The translations under genes were made by a program, and so were the position numbers. Positions 34,304 to 42,794 of a stretch of 45,107 nt of DNA are shown piece by piece. The DNA is from Lentisphaeria bacterium (lineage in GTDB: Bacteria; Verrucomicrobiota; Lentisphaeria; JABSQK01): contig JABSQK010000014.1 in assembly GCA_013215875.1 (NCBI GenBank), positions 1 to 45,107 on the forward strand, in the 5' to 3' direction. The notes under the pieces were generated by a model. That model was not told where the DNA came from. It worked only from the letters and a program-made list of their open reading frames with translations, and made no database searches. The first letter of the stretch is position 1. Every line of letters begins with the position of its first letter.

Positions 34304-35275
34304 ATGAGTACTACAAATAACTATCAATGGGTAAAAGTAACTGACCATGCAGAATTTCCTCCGCGCGATGGCGTCGGCGCATTGGTCTATCACGACGAAC
34401 TTTATATTATTGGCGGCTGGAATCCTATCGATAAACAATACTATCCGCGCGATTGCGTGAACGATGTCTGGCGCTCCAAAAATGGCGCTAACTGGGAACG
34501 GATAAAAGACAATGATTATACCCGTGACAAAGCACCGGAACAATGGGAAGGTACCCATACCGCTGGCTATGTCGTCTACCAGGATAAGATGTGGATTGTT
34601 GGTGGTGACCCGTTGCAAGGGCATTACCAATCCGAAGTTTGGAATAGTTCCGACGGCATAGACTGGCATCATGTAAACGAGGGGCACCCCGTACCATGGG
34701 CACCGCGGGTCTTGCATTATACATTTGTGCTCAATGATAAACTCTACGTTTTAGGCGGACAGACATTACCCCAGTTTGCCCCGGCCCCGGAACTCTTTTA
34801 TCACGATATCTGGTGTACGGAAGATGGCATTCATTGGGAAGAGATCGAAATGAAAACCCCCTACACGCCACAGCGTGGGTTAATTTGTGGCAATGCAGTT
34901 TTCAAAGATCGTGTCTGGTTAATCGGTGGCGGCGGCTACGAAACCGATAACCGACCTTATGTTTACAATAATGATGTATGGAGTTCCGATGATTGCACCA
35001 ATTGGACCTGTCATACAGCGAATGCCCCGTGGACTGGTAAGCTCTATCATAACGTCATTGTCTTCGATGAGAAACTATGGATCATTGGCGGCCAAAGCAG
35101 TACAGAAAATACCAATGATGTATGGTATTCATCCGATGGTAAGGATTGGACTGAAGTTCCCGATTCACCCTGGGCGAAACGCCATGCCACAGCACTATTT
35201 GATTTTGATGATAAACTCTGGCTCATGACCGGAAATCATTTGGATAACGATATCTATTATCTTAAAAAGGATTAA
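34304..35275 (+). CDS. Kelch-repeat beta-propeller protein
   Basis: A 323-residue protein without signal peptide. It is built of repeated blades, each with a DELYIIGG-, DKMWIVGG-, DKLYVLGG-, DRVWLIGG- or EKLWIIGG-type strand followed by a NDVWxSxDGxxW strand, spaced about 50-60 residues apart, so a six-bladed Kelch propeller. Related propellers include sialic-acid mutarotase NanM and many glycan-associated proteins, so a mutarotase or sugar-binding job is possible. It starts 11 bases after the PLP enzyme in the same operon. No export signal is seen, so the role would be cytoplasmic. Confidence 0.82.
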   Translation: MSTTNNYQWVKVTDHAEFPPRDGVGALVYHDELYIIGGWNPIDKQYYPRDCVNDVWRSKNGANWERIKDNDYTRDKAPEQWEGTHTAGYVVYQDKMWIVGGDPLQGHYQSEVWNSSDGIDWHHVNEGHPVPWAPRVLHYTFVLNDKLYVLGGQTLPQFAPAPELFYHDIWCTEDGIHWEEIEMKTPYTPQRGLICGNAVFKDRVWLIGGGGYETDNRPYVYNNDVWSSDDCTNWTCHTANAPWTGKLYHNVIVFDEKLWIIGGQSSTENTNDVWYSSDGKDWTEVPDSPWAKRHATALFDFDDKLWLMTGNHLDNDIYYLKKD

Positions 35276-35280
35276 GAACC

Positions 35281-36039
35281 TTGTCTTTAACTAAATTGCA
35301 AATCGACCATTATCATTCCCGTGGTTTCATCGTTATACCCAATCCATTATCCGATGAAGCGATGGCTGAAATTGATACCCTGCAAAAGGAGATTGAACCG
35401 CGCTGGAGCGAAATGGAATTTCCTGGTAATGTTAATCCGCTTGCAGCTCAGATGTTAATGGCTGGCGAACCGATATTTGAGATGATTGAAAATCCGGGAC
35501 TGATTGAAATGGCCAAAGAGATTCTCGATGTTGACCGTGTAGAAATCGCCGCCTTTGGCATGGGCGATTCATCCCTGGCAGTTGGCGGCGAACAAAAACA
35601 GGTGCAATGGCACTCGGATAATTTTGGCAATGTGAAACAGGTCGCCATCCGCGTGGGACTCGATCGCCATGATGGTGACAATGCACCTCTACGAATTATT
35701 CCCGGCTCTCACAAACGCGATGTGGCTGAGTTTAAGCAAGAGTTATATGAAAATGAAATGGCCTCCTGTCCGGAAGAGATCCCCCCCAAATCTTTGTTTG
35801 CCAAGCACCCGGATGAAATAGAAATCATCCTCGATACACCGATCATGCTTGTATGGACAGCGAATTGTTGGCATTCTACAGGCAAGAAAACATCGACCCG
35901 TCTGCGCCGTGTGGTTACCTGGCACTATTTCGCACCGGGCTACGACAACCCCTTCCAAGCCACCGTATTACATACCCTCGATGGCGTCTGGCAGAAATGG
36001 TCAGGCGAACGAAAAAAACTCTGGGGTTTGTCCGAGTAA
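35281..36039 (+). CDS. Phytanoyl-CoA dioxygenase (PhyH) family protein, last operon gene
   Basis: A 252-residue Fe(II)/2-oxoglutarate oxygenase with TTG start, 9 bases after an AAGGA site that lies over the Kelch stop. VQWHSDNFG (iron His and Asp, about residues 104-106), NCWHSTGKK (second His, about 198), TRLRRVV (2-oxoglutarate Arg) and APLRIIPGSHKRD are the family blocks. The C-terminus HTLDGVWQKWSGERKKLWG is found again, diverged, at 36915-37001. The last gene of the operon is followed by a terminator hairpin and a REP-like repeat. Confidence 0.85.
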   Translation: MSLTKLQIDHYHSRGFIVIPNPLSDEAMAEIDTLQKEIEPRWSEMEFPGNVNPLAAQMLMAGEPIFEMIENPGLIEMAKEILDVDRVEIAAFGMGDSSLAVGGEQKQVQWHSDNFGNVKQVAIRVGLDRHDGDNAPLRIIPGSHKRDVAEFKQELYENEMASCPEEIPPKSLFAKHPDEIEIILDTPIMLVWTANCWHSTGKKTSTRLRRVVTWHYFAPGYDNPFQATVLHTLDGVWQKWSGERKKLWGLSE

Positions 36040-36077
36040 TTAAGTAGCCGCGACACGCCGTGGTGCGGAAGATAAGA

Positions 36078-36099
36078 ATGCAAGAGCTTGCGTCTTTTT
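36078..36099 (+). terminator. Rho-independent terminator of the SGNH-PhyH operon
   Basis: ATGCAAG-AG-CTTGCGT (7-bp stem with one T-G wobble) is followed by CTTTTT, 39 bases after the phyH stop. Confidence 0.55.
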
Positions 36100-36110
36100 A
36101 TGAGGGTCAT

Positions 36111-36195
36111 TTTCAGGAACTATCAAGCCAACGAAATATCGGACTTGGGATCTGCTTGGTAGTGATGATCGCGTTCGGAGACCCCGACCTACTTT
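36111..36195 (-). repeat. REP-like repeat, copy A
   Basis: 76 of 85 bases match 41878-41962 without gaps. The last 26 bases of the plus strand (GATCGCGTTCGGAGACCCCGAC and onward) are identical in both. On the minus strand this end reads GTAGGTCGGGGTCTCCGAAC, a GTAG head followed by an imperfect TCGG/CCGA hairpin, the shape of REP elements mobilised by RAYTs. It lies between a terminator and the toxin-antitoxin pair. Confidence 0.6.
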
Positions 36196-36279
36196 ATCAC
36201 TCACTCATCATTCACTGCTTTGCTTGCGAAGTATATCGATTCTTCTTGTAAATAATTGATTATTGTTTAAGTTTTGATT

Positions 36280-36495
36280 ATGAGTAATTCTATTACAGTT
36301 AGTGAATTAAGCCTTGATGAAAAAATTCGATTAATGGAAGAGTTGTGGCAGAGTTTAAGTTCTGACTCTGAATTTAAAACTCCTGAGTGGCATAATTCAG
36401 TTCTAGATTCCCGTCTTAAGGCATACAATAGTAATGACATTCCAGTATCTGACTGGGAGACTGCCAAAGAGGATATCAGAAATAGTATTCAATGA
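36280..36495 (+). CDS. Antitoxin of a RelE/ParE-type module (addiction module component family)
   Basis: A 71-residue protein: ITVSELSLDEKIRLMEELWQSL, then PEWHNSVLDSRLKAYNSNDIPVSDWETAKEDI. The LMEELWxSL and PEWHxxxLxxRL blocks are typical of the CHP02574 addiction-module antitoxins, with a C-terminal helix that wraps the toxin. The ATG at 36280 is preferred to a TTG two codons earlier. I see no clear ribosome site. Its stop overlaps the toxin start (ATGA). Such proteins also repress their own operon, and the AT-rich bases upstream are the likely promoter region. Confidence 0.84.
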   Translation: MSNSITVSELSLDEKIRLMEELWQSLSSDSEFKTPEWHNSVLDSRLKAYNSNDIPVSDWETAKEDIRNSIQ

Positions 36496-36803
36496 AAATA
36501 CAAATTATTGAATCAGCGAAAATTGACCTGATAGACAGCTACAGCTTTTATGAAGAACAATCCCATGAACTTGGGCAGTACTTTTTAGACTGCCTTTTTT
36601 CTGATATCGACTCATTAATGCTTTACGGAGGGATACATCCCTTACAACACGATATTTTTTATTGCATGTTGGCGCAGCGTTTCCCATATGCTATTTATTA
36701 TCGCATCGAAAATCAAACAGTTACTGTTTTTGCTGTACTTGATTGCCGACAAGACCCTGAAAATATTAAAGATCGTTTAAGCTGGGAAAAAGGCCTTAAA
36801 TAA
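36492..36803 (+). CDS. RelE/ParE-family toxin
   Basis: A 103-residue protein of the RelE/ParE superfamily. IIESAKIDLIDSYSFYEEQSHELGQYFLDCLFSDIDSL is the two-helix N-terminus, and AQRFPYAIYYRIENQTVTVFAVLDCRQDPENIKDRL is the beta-core, with F-P-Y-x-I-Y-Y and the D-C-R-x-D-P tail typical of ParE-type gyrase inhibitors or RelE mRNA cutters. Length is as usual. It is translated from an ATG overlapping the antitoxin stop. Together they form an intact plasmid-type stabilisation pair, sitting between two phyH 3' ends. The toxin target cannot be read from the sequence. Confidence 0.85.
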   Translation: MKIQIIESAKIDLIDSYSFYEEQSHELGQYFLDCLFSDIDSLMLYGGIHPLQHDIFYCMLAQRFPYAIYYRIENQTVTVFAVLDCRQDPENIKDRLSWEKGLK

Positions 36804-36914
36804 AATAGTGAGCCCACCCACGATATCCAAGCACGAAATTATCACTACTGCTTAGCCTTTCTATTTACAGAATAATTTCTACAATGATAACCCACAAATA
36901 CTCACCCAGCACTC

Positions 36915-37001
36915 ATTCAAGCCTCCGTATTGCATACTCTTGATGGGGTCTGGCAAAAATGGTCCAACGAACGAAAAAAACTTTGGGGTTTGCCTGAGTA
37001 A
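36915..37001 (+). pseudogene. Diverged phyH 3'-end remnant
   Basis: It encodes QASVLHTLDGVWQKWSNERK and then KLWGLPE-stop, aligned without gaps to the end of the intact phyH (35953-36039), with 73 of 87 bases identical. Most differences are silent or conservative, so it evolved as a coding sequence for some time before losing its N-terminus. No PhyH sequence precedes it. The rest of the 372-base gap between the toxin gene and the ABC transporter shows nothing recognisable. Confidence 0.8.
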
Positions 37002-37175
37002 CTGACAGAAAGTTTGATTTTTGGCATAGCTTAATAATCGTGCATATTTCGTTTGAAGCACCAGCCCAGTTTACCCTGCATGTACCACTTGCTTTTCTCC
37101 CTTTATTATGTAATATAGGGGCTCCAATAATCATAAAATCCACACTTTCATTATCACAGGAAACCGTAGCACTAA

Positions 37176-39926
37176 ATGAAAATCCGCTTGGCTTACACAC
37201 TATTGATAATTGCCGCTATGAGTACTGCTCGTGCCGGGTATATCGAGGATAAGGATGGCAAGACCATTATTCATGTGGTCTGCGCCCCTGCAGTTCTGCC
37301 GAATCCCCTGAATACCTCACCATTCGGTAAAGCCGAATCCGCTGGCGTTAAGCTGTTCAAGAAAAAGTTCAAACAGATCTTCATCGAAAAATATCGTGAT
37401 AAGTATAAGGCAAATCCCGAAAAATACGGCACGCACAATTGGGATAATGTTGAAGTTAACTTCATCAAAGCAACTGGAATACGTGTGGAAGGTGTCGAAA
37501 CAGACCTTCTACAAATTGCCGGAGATATTGCCCCGGATATCCTTTACGTAAACTTCAGAAAGTCGGATACCTATATCCGCTCTGGCTTTCTCTACCCGTT
37601 GGATAAAGCTGAAGACGGCTATCTCACGGACATGACTCAGGAGGAATTGGACTTTCGTATTAACAAGAAGATTTGGCCAGTCATCAAGCGCAAGGGACCG
37701 CAGGGCAAAAAACAGGTCTGGGCGATTCCCTACGGTGGCGCTATCGGCAAAGTATTGATGTTTCGTAAGGACCGCTTCGATGAACTGAAGATTCCCTATC
37801 CCGATAAAGACTGGACCTGGGATGATATGATGGCCGCTGCCAAAAAACTGACAGATCCTGCAAACGGCTATTATGGCTTGTTGCTCGGTCGTGGCATTCA
37901 CGAATCCTGGCACTGGATTACCTTTCTGTGGTCAGCCGGTGGCGAGGTCATGGTCTACAATGAAAAAACGGATACCTGGTCTTGCACCTTTGATACGGAT
38001 GAAGCGGCTGTCGCTCTCGATTTTTATACGCGGATGAGCGCCGAAAAGTGGATCGATGCCAAAGGCAAAGTGCGGCGCGGTTACTCCAGTAAAGATGCTG
38101 CCGAAAGTTCCTACAAAATTTGGAACCGTGGCCAGATCGGTATGATGCAGGACTATGTGGACGAGAAACTTTTTTCTCAAATAAATCCTGAGACCACCGG
38201 CATGGCCCCGGTGCCCCTGGGACCAACAGGTATTCGCGGTGCCGAATTGAATTCGCGGATGATGGGCCTGTATGCAAAGATTAAACATCCTGCTGTTCGG
38301 GATGTGGCCTGGGAATATATGAAACATTACGATTCCAAAGAGACCTCGGCGCTAAAAACGAAAATCATGGTCGAAGGCGGCCTCGGACGCTACGTCAATC
38401 CAAAGTATCTGCGCATGTTCGGCTACGGTTTTATGGAACGCTTATCACCCAAAGGCTGGGTGGAAACCTTTAACATCGCTATCGCTTCTGGTAAACCCGA
38501 ACCCTATGGGAAGAATTCAAACATTGCCTATGACTTGATGACCAAGCCGCTCCAGGAAGCCGAGCAGCTAATGCTCAATAATAAGCTGCCGAAGAATAGA
38601 GAGGCCCGTCTAAAAATCTTGAAAGCGATACTGGTAAAAGCCAATGCCAGGGCCAATGAAGAAATGATCGGCGTCATCAGCCCAGAGGAGCGTCGTAACC
38701 GTCGCATTGCTGCGGTTAGTGTACTGATCTGTGTCATTATTGGCTTTGTCTTTGTCTTTAAACGCATCTTTAAAATATTCTCCCCGCCCGAAACCTACGG
38801 AATTAAAAAGAAGAAATGGGATTTTAAACGCTATTTCTGGGCCTATATGCTGCTTTTACCCGCTGTCCTCTGCATACTTGTCTGGCAATATATACCATTG
38901 CTTCGCGGCTCTTATATGGCGTTCTTTGACTATCAACTGGTCCTGGAATCCAGCTTTGTGGGCGTTGACAACTTCGGTGATCTGCTTTGGAATAGGGACT
39001 TCTGGGTGAGCATCTGGAATGCAATTCGCTACAGTGGTATGGTCTTGGCCTTCACCTTTCTACCCCCTATTATTTTAGCTATTCTGCTTCAGGAAGTGCC
39101 CAAGGGCAAGATACTCTTCCGGACGATTTATTATCTCCCGGCGGTCATCTCGGGTCTTGTTGTCATCCTCCTTTGGAAGCAGTTTTATGAGCCATCGGAG
39201 AATGGTGCTTTAAATGCCATCGTCCTGCAAATTCCCTTAATCGGATTCGTTTTAATTGGCTTAGCCATTTTTGCACTGCTCAGTGTGTTCGGAGTTCGCC
39301 TGCGTCTTCATGAAATGAAATGGCAATCAAATGCCTTTTTTATAGCTGGTGTTGTATTATGCGGCTCGGTTATTTCTCTTGGTAAAACAATCATGATTAA
39401 AGATGGCGAAACCCTGGTATCCGCTTTACCGCATCTAGTCTCTCGCCTTTTCAATGTGATGCCGGAACCAAGTAACTGGTTAGCAAACCCGGACACAGCA
39501 ATGATCTGTTGTATTGTACCCATGGTCTGGGCCGGCATGGGACCGGGTTGCTTGATATATCTGGCTGCCTTGAAAGGAATCCCCGATGATTTCTATGAGG
39601 CCGCAGATATCGATGGGGCAAATTTTATTGATAAAATCCTCTTCGTCGTTTTCCCAAATCTAAAAGCTTTGATTATCATCAACTTCATTGGCGCCTTTAT
39701 CGCATCGTGGTATACCGCAACGGGTGCCATACTAATGATGACCGGCGGTGCTGCTAACACTGAGGTGGTTGGCCTGCATATTTGGAAGAAGGCGTTTACC
39801 TATTTGAAGTTTGGGCCGGCAACAGCCATGGCCTGGGTCCTGGGATTCATGTTGATTGGGTTCACAATGCACCAACTTAAAATCCTTTCGAACCTGGAAT
39901 TCAAAACAACCGGGGGGGATGACTAA
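37176..39926 (+). CDS. Sugar ABC transporter: solute-binding protein fused to MalF-type permease
   Basis: A 916-residue fusion. Residues 1-20 are a signal peptide (cleavage after ARA). Residues about 24-500 form a family-1-like solute-binding protein (DILYVNFRKSD, WAIPYGGAIGKVLMFRKDRF, WTWDDMMAAAKKLTDP, LLLGRGIHESWHW). A membrane helix follows at about 511-530 (IAAVSVLICVIIGFVFVF). A MalF-like permease fills about 553-910, with the cytoplasmic EAA loop EAADIDGANFIDKILFVVFP (about 807-826) that contacts the ATPase. Normally the binding protein and permease are separate polypeptides; here the receptor is tethered to its channel. The stop overlaps the second permease (TAATG). No ATPase gene lies in the window, so it must be supplied from elsewhere. 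The ribosome site is weak. Confidence 0.84.
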   Translation: MKIRLAYTLLIIAAMSTARAGYIEDKDGKTIIHVVCAPAVLPNPLNTSPFGKAESAGVKLFKKKFKQIFIEKYRDKYKANPEKYGTHNWDNVEVNFIKATGIRVEGVETDLLQIAGDIAPDILYVNFRKSDTYIRSGFLYPLDKAEDGYLTDMTQEELDFRINKKIWPVIKRKGPQGKKQVWAIPYGGAIGKVLMFRKDRFDELKIPYPDKDWTWDDMMAAAKKLTDPANGYYGLLLGRGIHESWHWITFLWSAGGEVMVYNEKTDTWSCTFDTDEAAVALDFYTRMSAEKWIDAKGKVRRGYSSKDAAESSYKIWNRGQIGMMQDYVDEKLFSQINPETTGMAPVPLGPTGIRGAELNSRMMGLYAKIKHPAVRDVAWEYMKHYDSKETSALKTKIMVEGGLGRYVNPKYLRMFGYGFMERLSPKGWVETFNIAIASGKPEPYGKNSNIAYDLMTKPLQEAEQLMLNNKLPKNREARLKILKAILVKANARANEEMIGVISPEERRNRRIAAVSVLICVIIGFVFVFKRIFKIFSPPETYGIKKKKWDFKRYFWAYMLLLPAVLCILVWQYIPLLRGSYMAFFDYQLVLESSFVGVDNFGDLLWNRDFWVSIWNAIRYSGMVLAFTFLPPIILAILLQEVPKGKILFRTIYYLPAVISGLVVILLWKQFYEPSENGALNAIVLQIPLIGFVLIGLAIFALLSVFGVRLRLHEMKWQSNAFFIAGVVLCGSVISLGKTIMIKDGETLVSALPHLVSRLFNVMPEPSNWLANPDTAMICCIVPMVWAGMGPGCLIYLAALKGIPDDFYEAADIDGANFIDKILFVVFPNLKALIIINFIGAFIASWYTATGAILMMTGGAANTEVVGLHIWKKAFTYLKFGPATAMAWVLGFMLIGFTMHQLKILSNLEFKTTGGDD

Positions 39927-41836
39927 TGCCAATCATTTCCGAAATCGGGCGGCGATCTCTCAAGGTGCGCCTGCTCATTGGCAGCATCTACATCCTGCTC
40001 ATCATCGGCTCGATCACCATGGTGCATCCCTTCATTCTGATGATTGCGGGTTCAACAAAATCGGCAGTGGATACACCAGAGGCCAAGCTGATTCCAGAAT
40101 TTATTATCAATGATGAGGCGCTGTACCAGAAAGAAACCGAGGCTTTGTTTAACGACGATTTCAGAATCATGAAACAGGTTTATCATACAGAAGACTTTAT
40201 ATCCTTTCGTATGATGTCTATTCCCACGGCATCGAATGACGCATTAGTCGATGAATGGGAAGCCTACCTGAAGCAGCGCGAGCTATTGCCTTATGTCGCG
40301 AACATGGGCCACTTCACCTCTACCGTCGGCACCACACCCAGGAACCTCAGAGCGCTAAAAGCCACTTACATTGAAAGCTACAAGGATATCGACAGCATAA
40401 ACGATCACTTTGACGTTGAGTTTGTATCCTGGAATTATTTTAAGATTTATCCAGGCAGATACCTTGGACGCAACCAAAAATACTACAAAACGCCCTTTCT
40501 TGATTCCACCCACGCATTCAGCCTAACCCTTCCCAAACATGATCTATTCTTCTTCAGTCTAGAGGGATTTTACAAGAATGAATTTCTGAAGACCCAGTAC
40601 AGCATGGAAATCGATTCCTACAACGCCTCCCATGGCACGAGCTATAAAAGCTACAACAGCCTGCACCTGGACAGGACCTTTCCCAGCGGCGAAGGGCGGA
40701 CCAAAAAGGAACAGGAAGACTGGAACGACTTTGTTCGCAATCTCTTTAACCTCCTGTGGATTCGTTCCGATCAGACCGCCGCAGAGGGCTACAGGGATTT
40801 CCTTATGGCCAAGTACGGCACAATGAAGAATCTCAATAACTCATACGGTACCAGCTATGAAAAGCCGGCAGATATAGTCTACCCAGAACAGTGTCCGGTG
40901 TCGGGCTCCTCTGCATCGGATTGGGAATCCTACCTGCAGGGTTGGAAAGATCCGGAAACCGCAACAATCAATGAGATGCCGATTAAATCAATATCCATAA
41001 CGGGAACAGATTTCTGGTTCCAGGATTTTCTAAAATCAAAATATGGCTCCCTTGAGAAAGTGAACCAAGCGTGCGCCACATCCTTTAGCTCCTTCAGTGA
41101 TATTACACCCCCACAGCGAGACTGGCACTACAGACATTTTCTAAAAAACCGCTCGTCGATCAAGAAGGAGTTTATGTTCCGCAACCTGATTACTGTTTTT
41201 GACTTCGTCGTCATTCATGGACGTGCCATTTTCAATACAGCCTTCTACTGTGCGCTGGCTATTCTCACTGCCTTGATTGTTAATCCTCTGGCGGCCTATG
41301 CATTGAGCCGCTACAAACCGCCATCCCAGTATAAAATGCTCTTGTTCCTGATGATGACCATGGCCTTTCCACCAATGGTCACCCAGATCCCGATCTTTCT
41401 AATGATCCGTGAATTTCAAATGCTCAATACCTTTTGGGCGCTAATCCTGCCGGGCGTCGCCAATGGCTATGCTATTTTTCTACTCAAGGGCTTTTTTGAC
41501 TCCCTGCCCAGGGAGTTATACGAGAGCGCTGAGATTGACGGTGCCAGTGAATTCAGGATTTTTTGGCAGTTCACCATGGCCTTGTCCAAACCGATACTTG
41601 CGGTTATCGCCCTACAGACCTTCACCGGAGCCTATGGAAATTTTATGATGGCCTTACTGATCTGCCAGGACGAAAAAATGTGGACAATCATGCCATGGTT
41701 ATACCAACTACAGATGAACAGCGGTGAAGGCGTTGTTTTTGCCTCCCTGATTTTAGCATCCGTACCCACATTTCTCATCTTTGTATTTTGTCAAAATATC
41801 ATCATGCGCGGGATTGTCGTACCCAGCGAAAAATAG
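39926..41836 (+). CDS. Sugar ABC transporter MalG-type permease with a large periplasmic repeat insertion
   Basis: A 636-residue permease, more than twice the usual length. The first membrane helix is at about residues 15-38. The remaining helices run from about 425 on, with the EAA loop ELYESAEIDGASEFRIFWQF (about 531-550). Between them lies a periplasmic loop of about 370 residues with four similar units spaced about 72-76 residues apart, starting near 143, 218, 290 and 366. The clearest pairs are DFLMAKYGTMKNLNNSYGTS and DFLKSKYGSLEKVNQACATS. Such K-Y-G/L-N/Y-G-T-S units resemble motifs of beta-galactosidase-type glycosidases, so the insertion may bind sugar. It is translationally coupled to the upstream fusion gene. 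Confidence 0.8.
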   Translation: MPIISEIGRRSLKVRLLIGSIYILLIIGSITMVHPFILMIAGSTKSAVDTPEAKLIPEFIINDEALYQKETEALFNDDFRIMKQVYHTEDFISFRMMSIPTASNDALVDEWEAYLKQRELLPYVANMGHFTSTVGTTPRNLRALKATYIESYKDIDSINDHFDVEFVSWNYFKIYPGRYLGRNQKYYKTPFLDSTHAFSLTLPKHDLFFFSLEGFYKNEFLKTQYSMEIDSYNASHGTSYKSYNSLHLDRTFPSGEGRTKKEQEDWNDFVRNLFNLLWIRSDQTAAEGYRDFLMAKYGTMKNLNNSYGTSYEKPADIVYPEQCPVSGSSASDWESYLQGWKDPETATINEMPIKSISITGTDFWFQDFLKSKYGSLEKVNQACATSFSSFSDITPPQRDWHYRHFLKNRSSIKKEFMFRNLITVFDFVVIHGRAIFNTAFYCALAILTALIVNPLAAYALSRYKPPSQYKMLLFLMMTMAFPPMVTQIPIFLMIREFQMLNTFWALILPGVANGYAIFLLKGFFDSLPRELYESAEIDGASEFRIFWQFTMALSKPILAVIALQTFTGAYGNFMMALLICQDEKMWTIMPWLYQLQMNSGEGVVFASLILASVPTFLIFVFCQNIIMRGIVVPSEK

Positions 41837-41877
41837 GCCGGAGCACCCGTCCTCATCAGTGAGTGTATGAGAGATAT

Positions 41878-41962
41878 TTTTAGGAACGACCAAGCCAATT
41901 AAATATCAGACTTGGGATTTGCTTAGTCGTGATGATCGCGTTCGGAGACCCCGACCTACTTT
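41878..41962 (-). repeat. REP-like repeat, copy B
   Basis: Ungapped match (76 of 85) to 36111-36195. It lies between two convergent genes, and on the minus strand its GTAG head begins two bases after the EEP-family gene stop. REP elements typically occupy such 3' intergenic sites. Confidence 0.6.
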
Positions 41963-42792
41963 TAACTACCCATTAAATCGATTTCAGCACACACCCCGAA
42001 ATGGTCACTGGGCCAAACACCATTCACTGCTTTATTTAAAACCACTCGGCAGTTTTCTATGAGTGCCGCTTTTGCATGCACATGCGGCGATGCCAGAAAA
42101 ACATAATCGATCCGTCGGGCGTGATTCTTTTGTCTGATACAAGCATCGATGATCCCGCGGGCGGATTCATTTTCGTAGGTCCAGGTAAAGCCTTCCGTCC
42201 CATCGCCGGCCTGTTCCCAGGCATCCAGATAATGCGTGCTGTGGCCATCGAGGGATTGCTTGCCCTTGAGAAAGCGAACACTCGCACTGTTAGCAACGGC
42301 ATCGAAATCGCCCGCAAGAATTGTTGGAAAGTCTGCCGCGTTAGTTTCGTCTTCAATAAGTTTTACCACTTTCAGAGCTTGCAGTTCACGTTCGTATTCG
42401 CGGTTCAACTCCCATGAAGGTTTACTACACACAAATAGAAAACCACCAATGGGTTCCGGCGCTTCTATGCGTACCGCAATCGCGGCATAGGGATAGCCCA
42501 TAGAATTAGGGCTAAGCATCAACGAGCAAACAGTCTTTTTATTTATGGGCCAACGACTGGCAATACAGGTGCCTTCGTTCTGTTCACCACGATCGTCATC
42601 GAGTTGGTGAAATATATGGTAATCCAGGCCGGCTAACAGATCACGTATTTGATCGGCGCCTTCACGGAAACCCGCTTCCTGAAAGGCCAGCAGGTCGGGC
42701 TTTTCCTCTTCCACCCAATCACGAATGAGCTGCATGCGTTCCGTATAGGGCTCTGCATAAGCCCAGATATTGAGTGTGAAAACTTTAATCAT
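41962..42792 (-). CDS. Endonuclease/exonuclease/phosphatase (EEP) family protein
   Basis: A 276-residue protein. I start at the ATG at 42792, two bases after the stop of the Gfo/Idh gene; an upstream start would overlap that gene by 40 bases. FTLNIWAY (Asn), LLAFQEAGF (metal Glu), ILAGDFDAVANS (D-F-D in place of the usual D-F-N), RRIDYVFL (Arg, Asp) and WPSDHFGVCAEI (Asp-His) are the EEP signature blocks in the right order. Members hydrolyse phosphodiesters of nucleic acids, inositol phosphates or lipids. No signal peptide, so it is cytoplasmic. Its partner gene suggests a role in sugar or lipid phosphate metabolism rather than DNA repair. Confidence 0.82.
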   Translation of the reverse strand: MIKVFTLNIWAYAEPYTERMQLIRDWVEEEKPDLLAFQEAGFREGADQIRDLLAGLDYHIFHQLDDDRGEQNEGTCIASRWPINKKTVCSLMLSPNSMGYPYAAIAVRIEAPEPIGGFLFVCSKPSWELNREYERELQALKVVKLIEDETNAADFPTILAGDFDAVANSASVRFLKGKQSLDGHSTHYLDAWEQAGDGTEGFTWTYENESARGIIDACIRQKNHARRIDYVFLASPHVHAKAALIENCRVVLNKAVNGVWPSDHFGVCAEIDLMGS

Positions 42793-42794
42793 TG

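Noticed and set aside
36209-42024. CATTCACTGCTTT found twice (near 36209 and 42012).
   Set aside because: A 13-base match is expected by chance in 45 kb, and the second lies inside a coding sequence.
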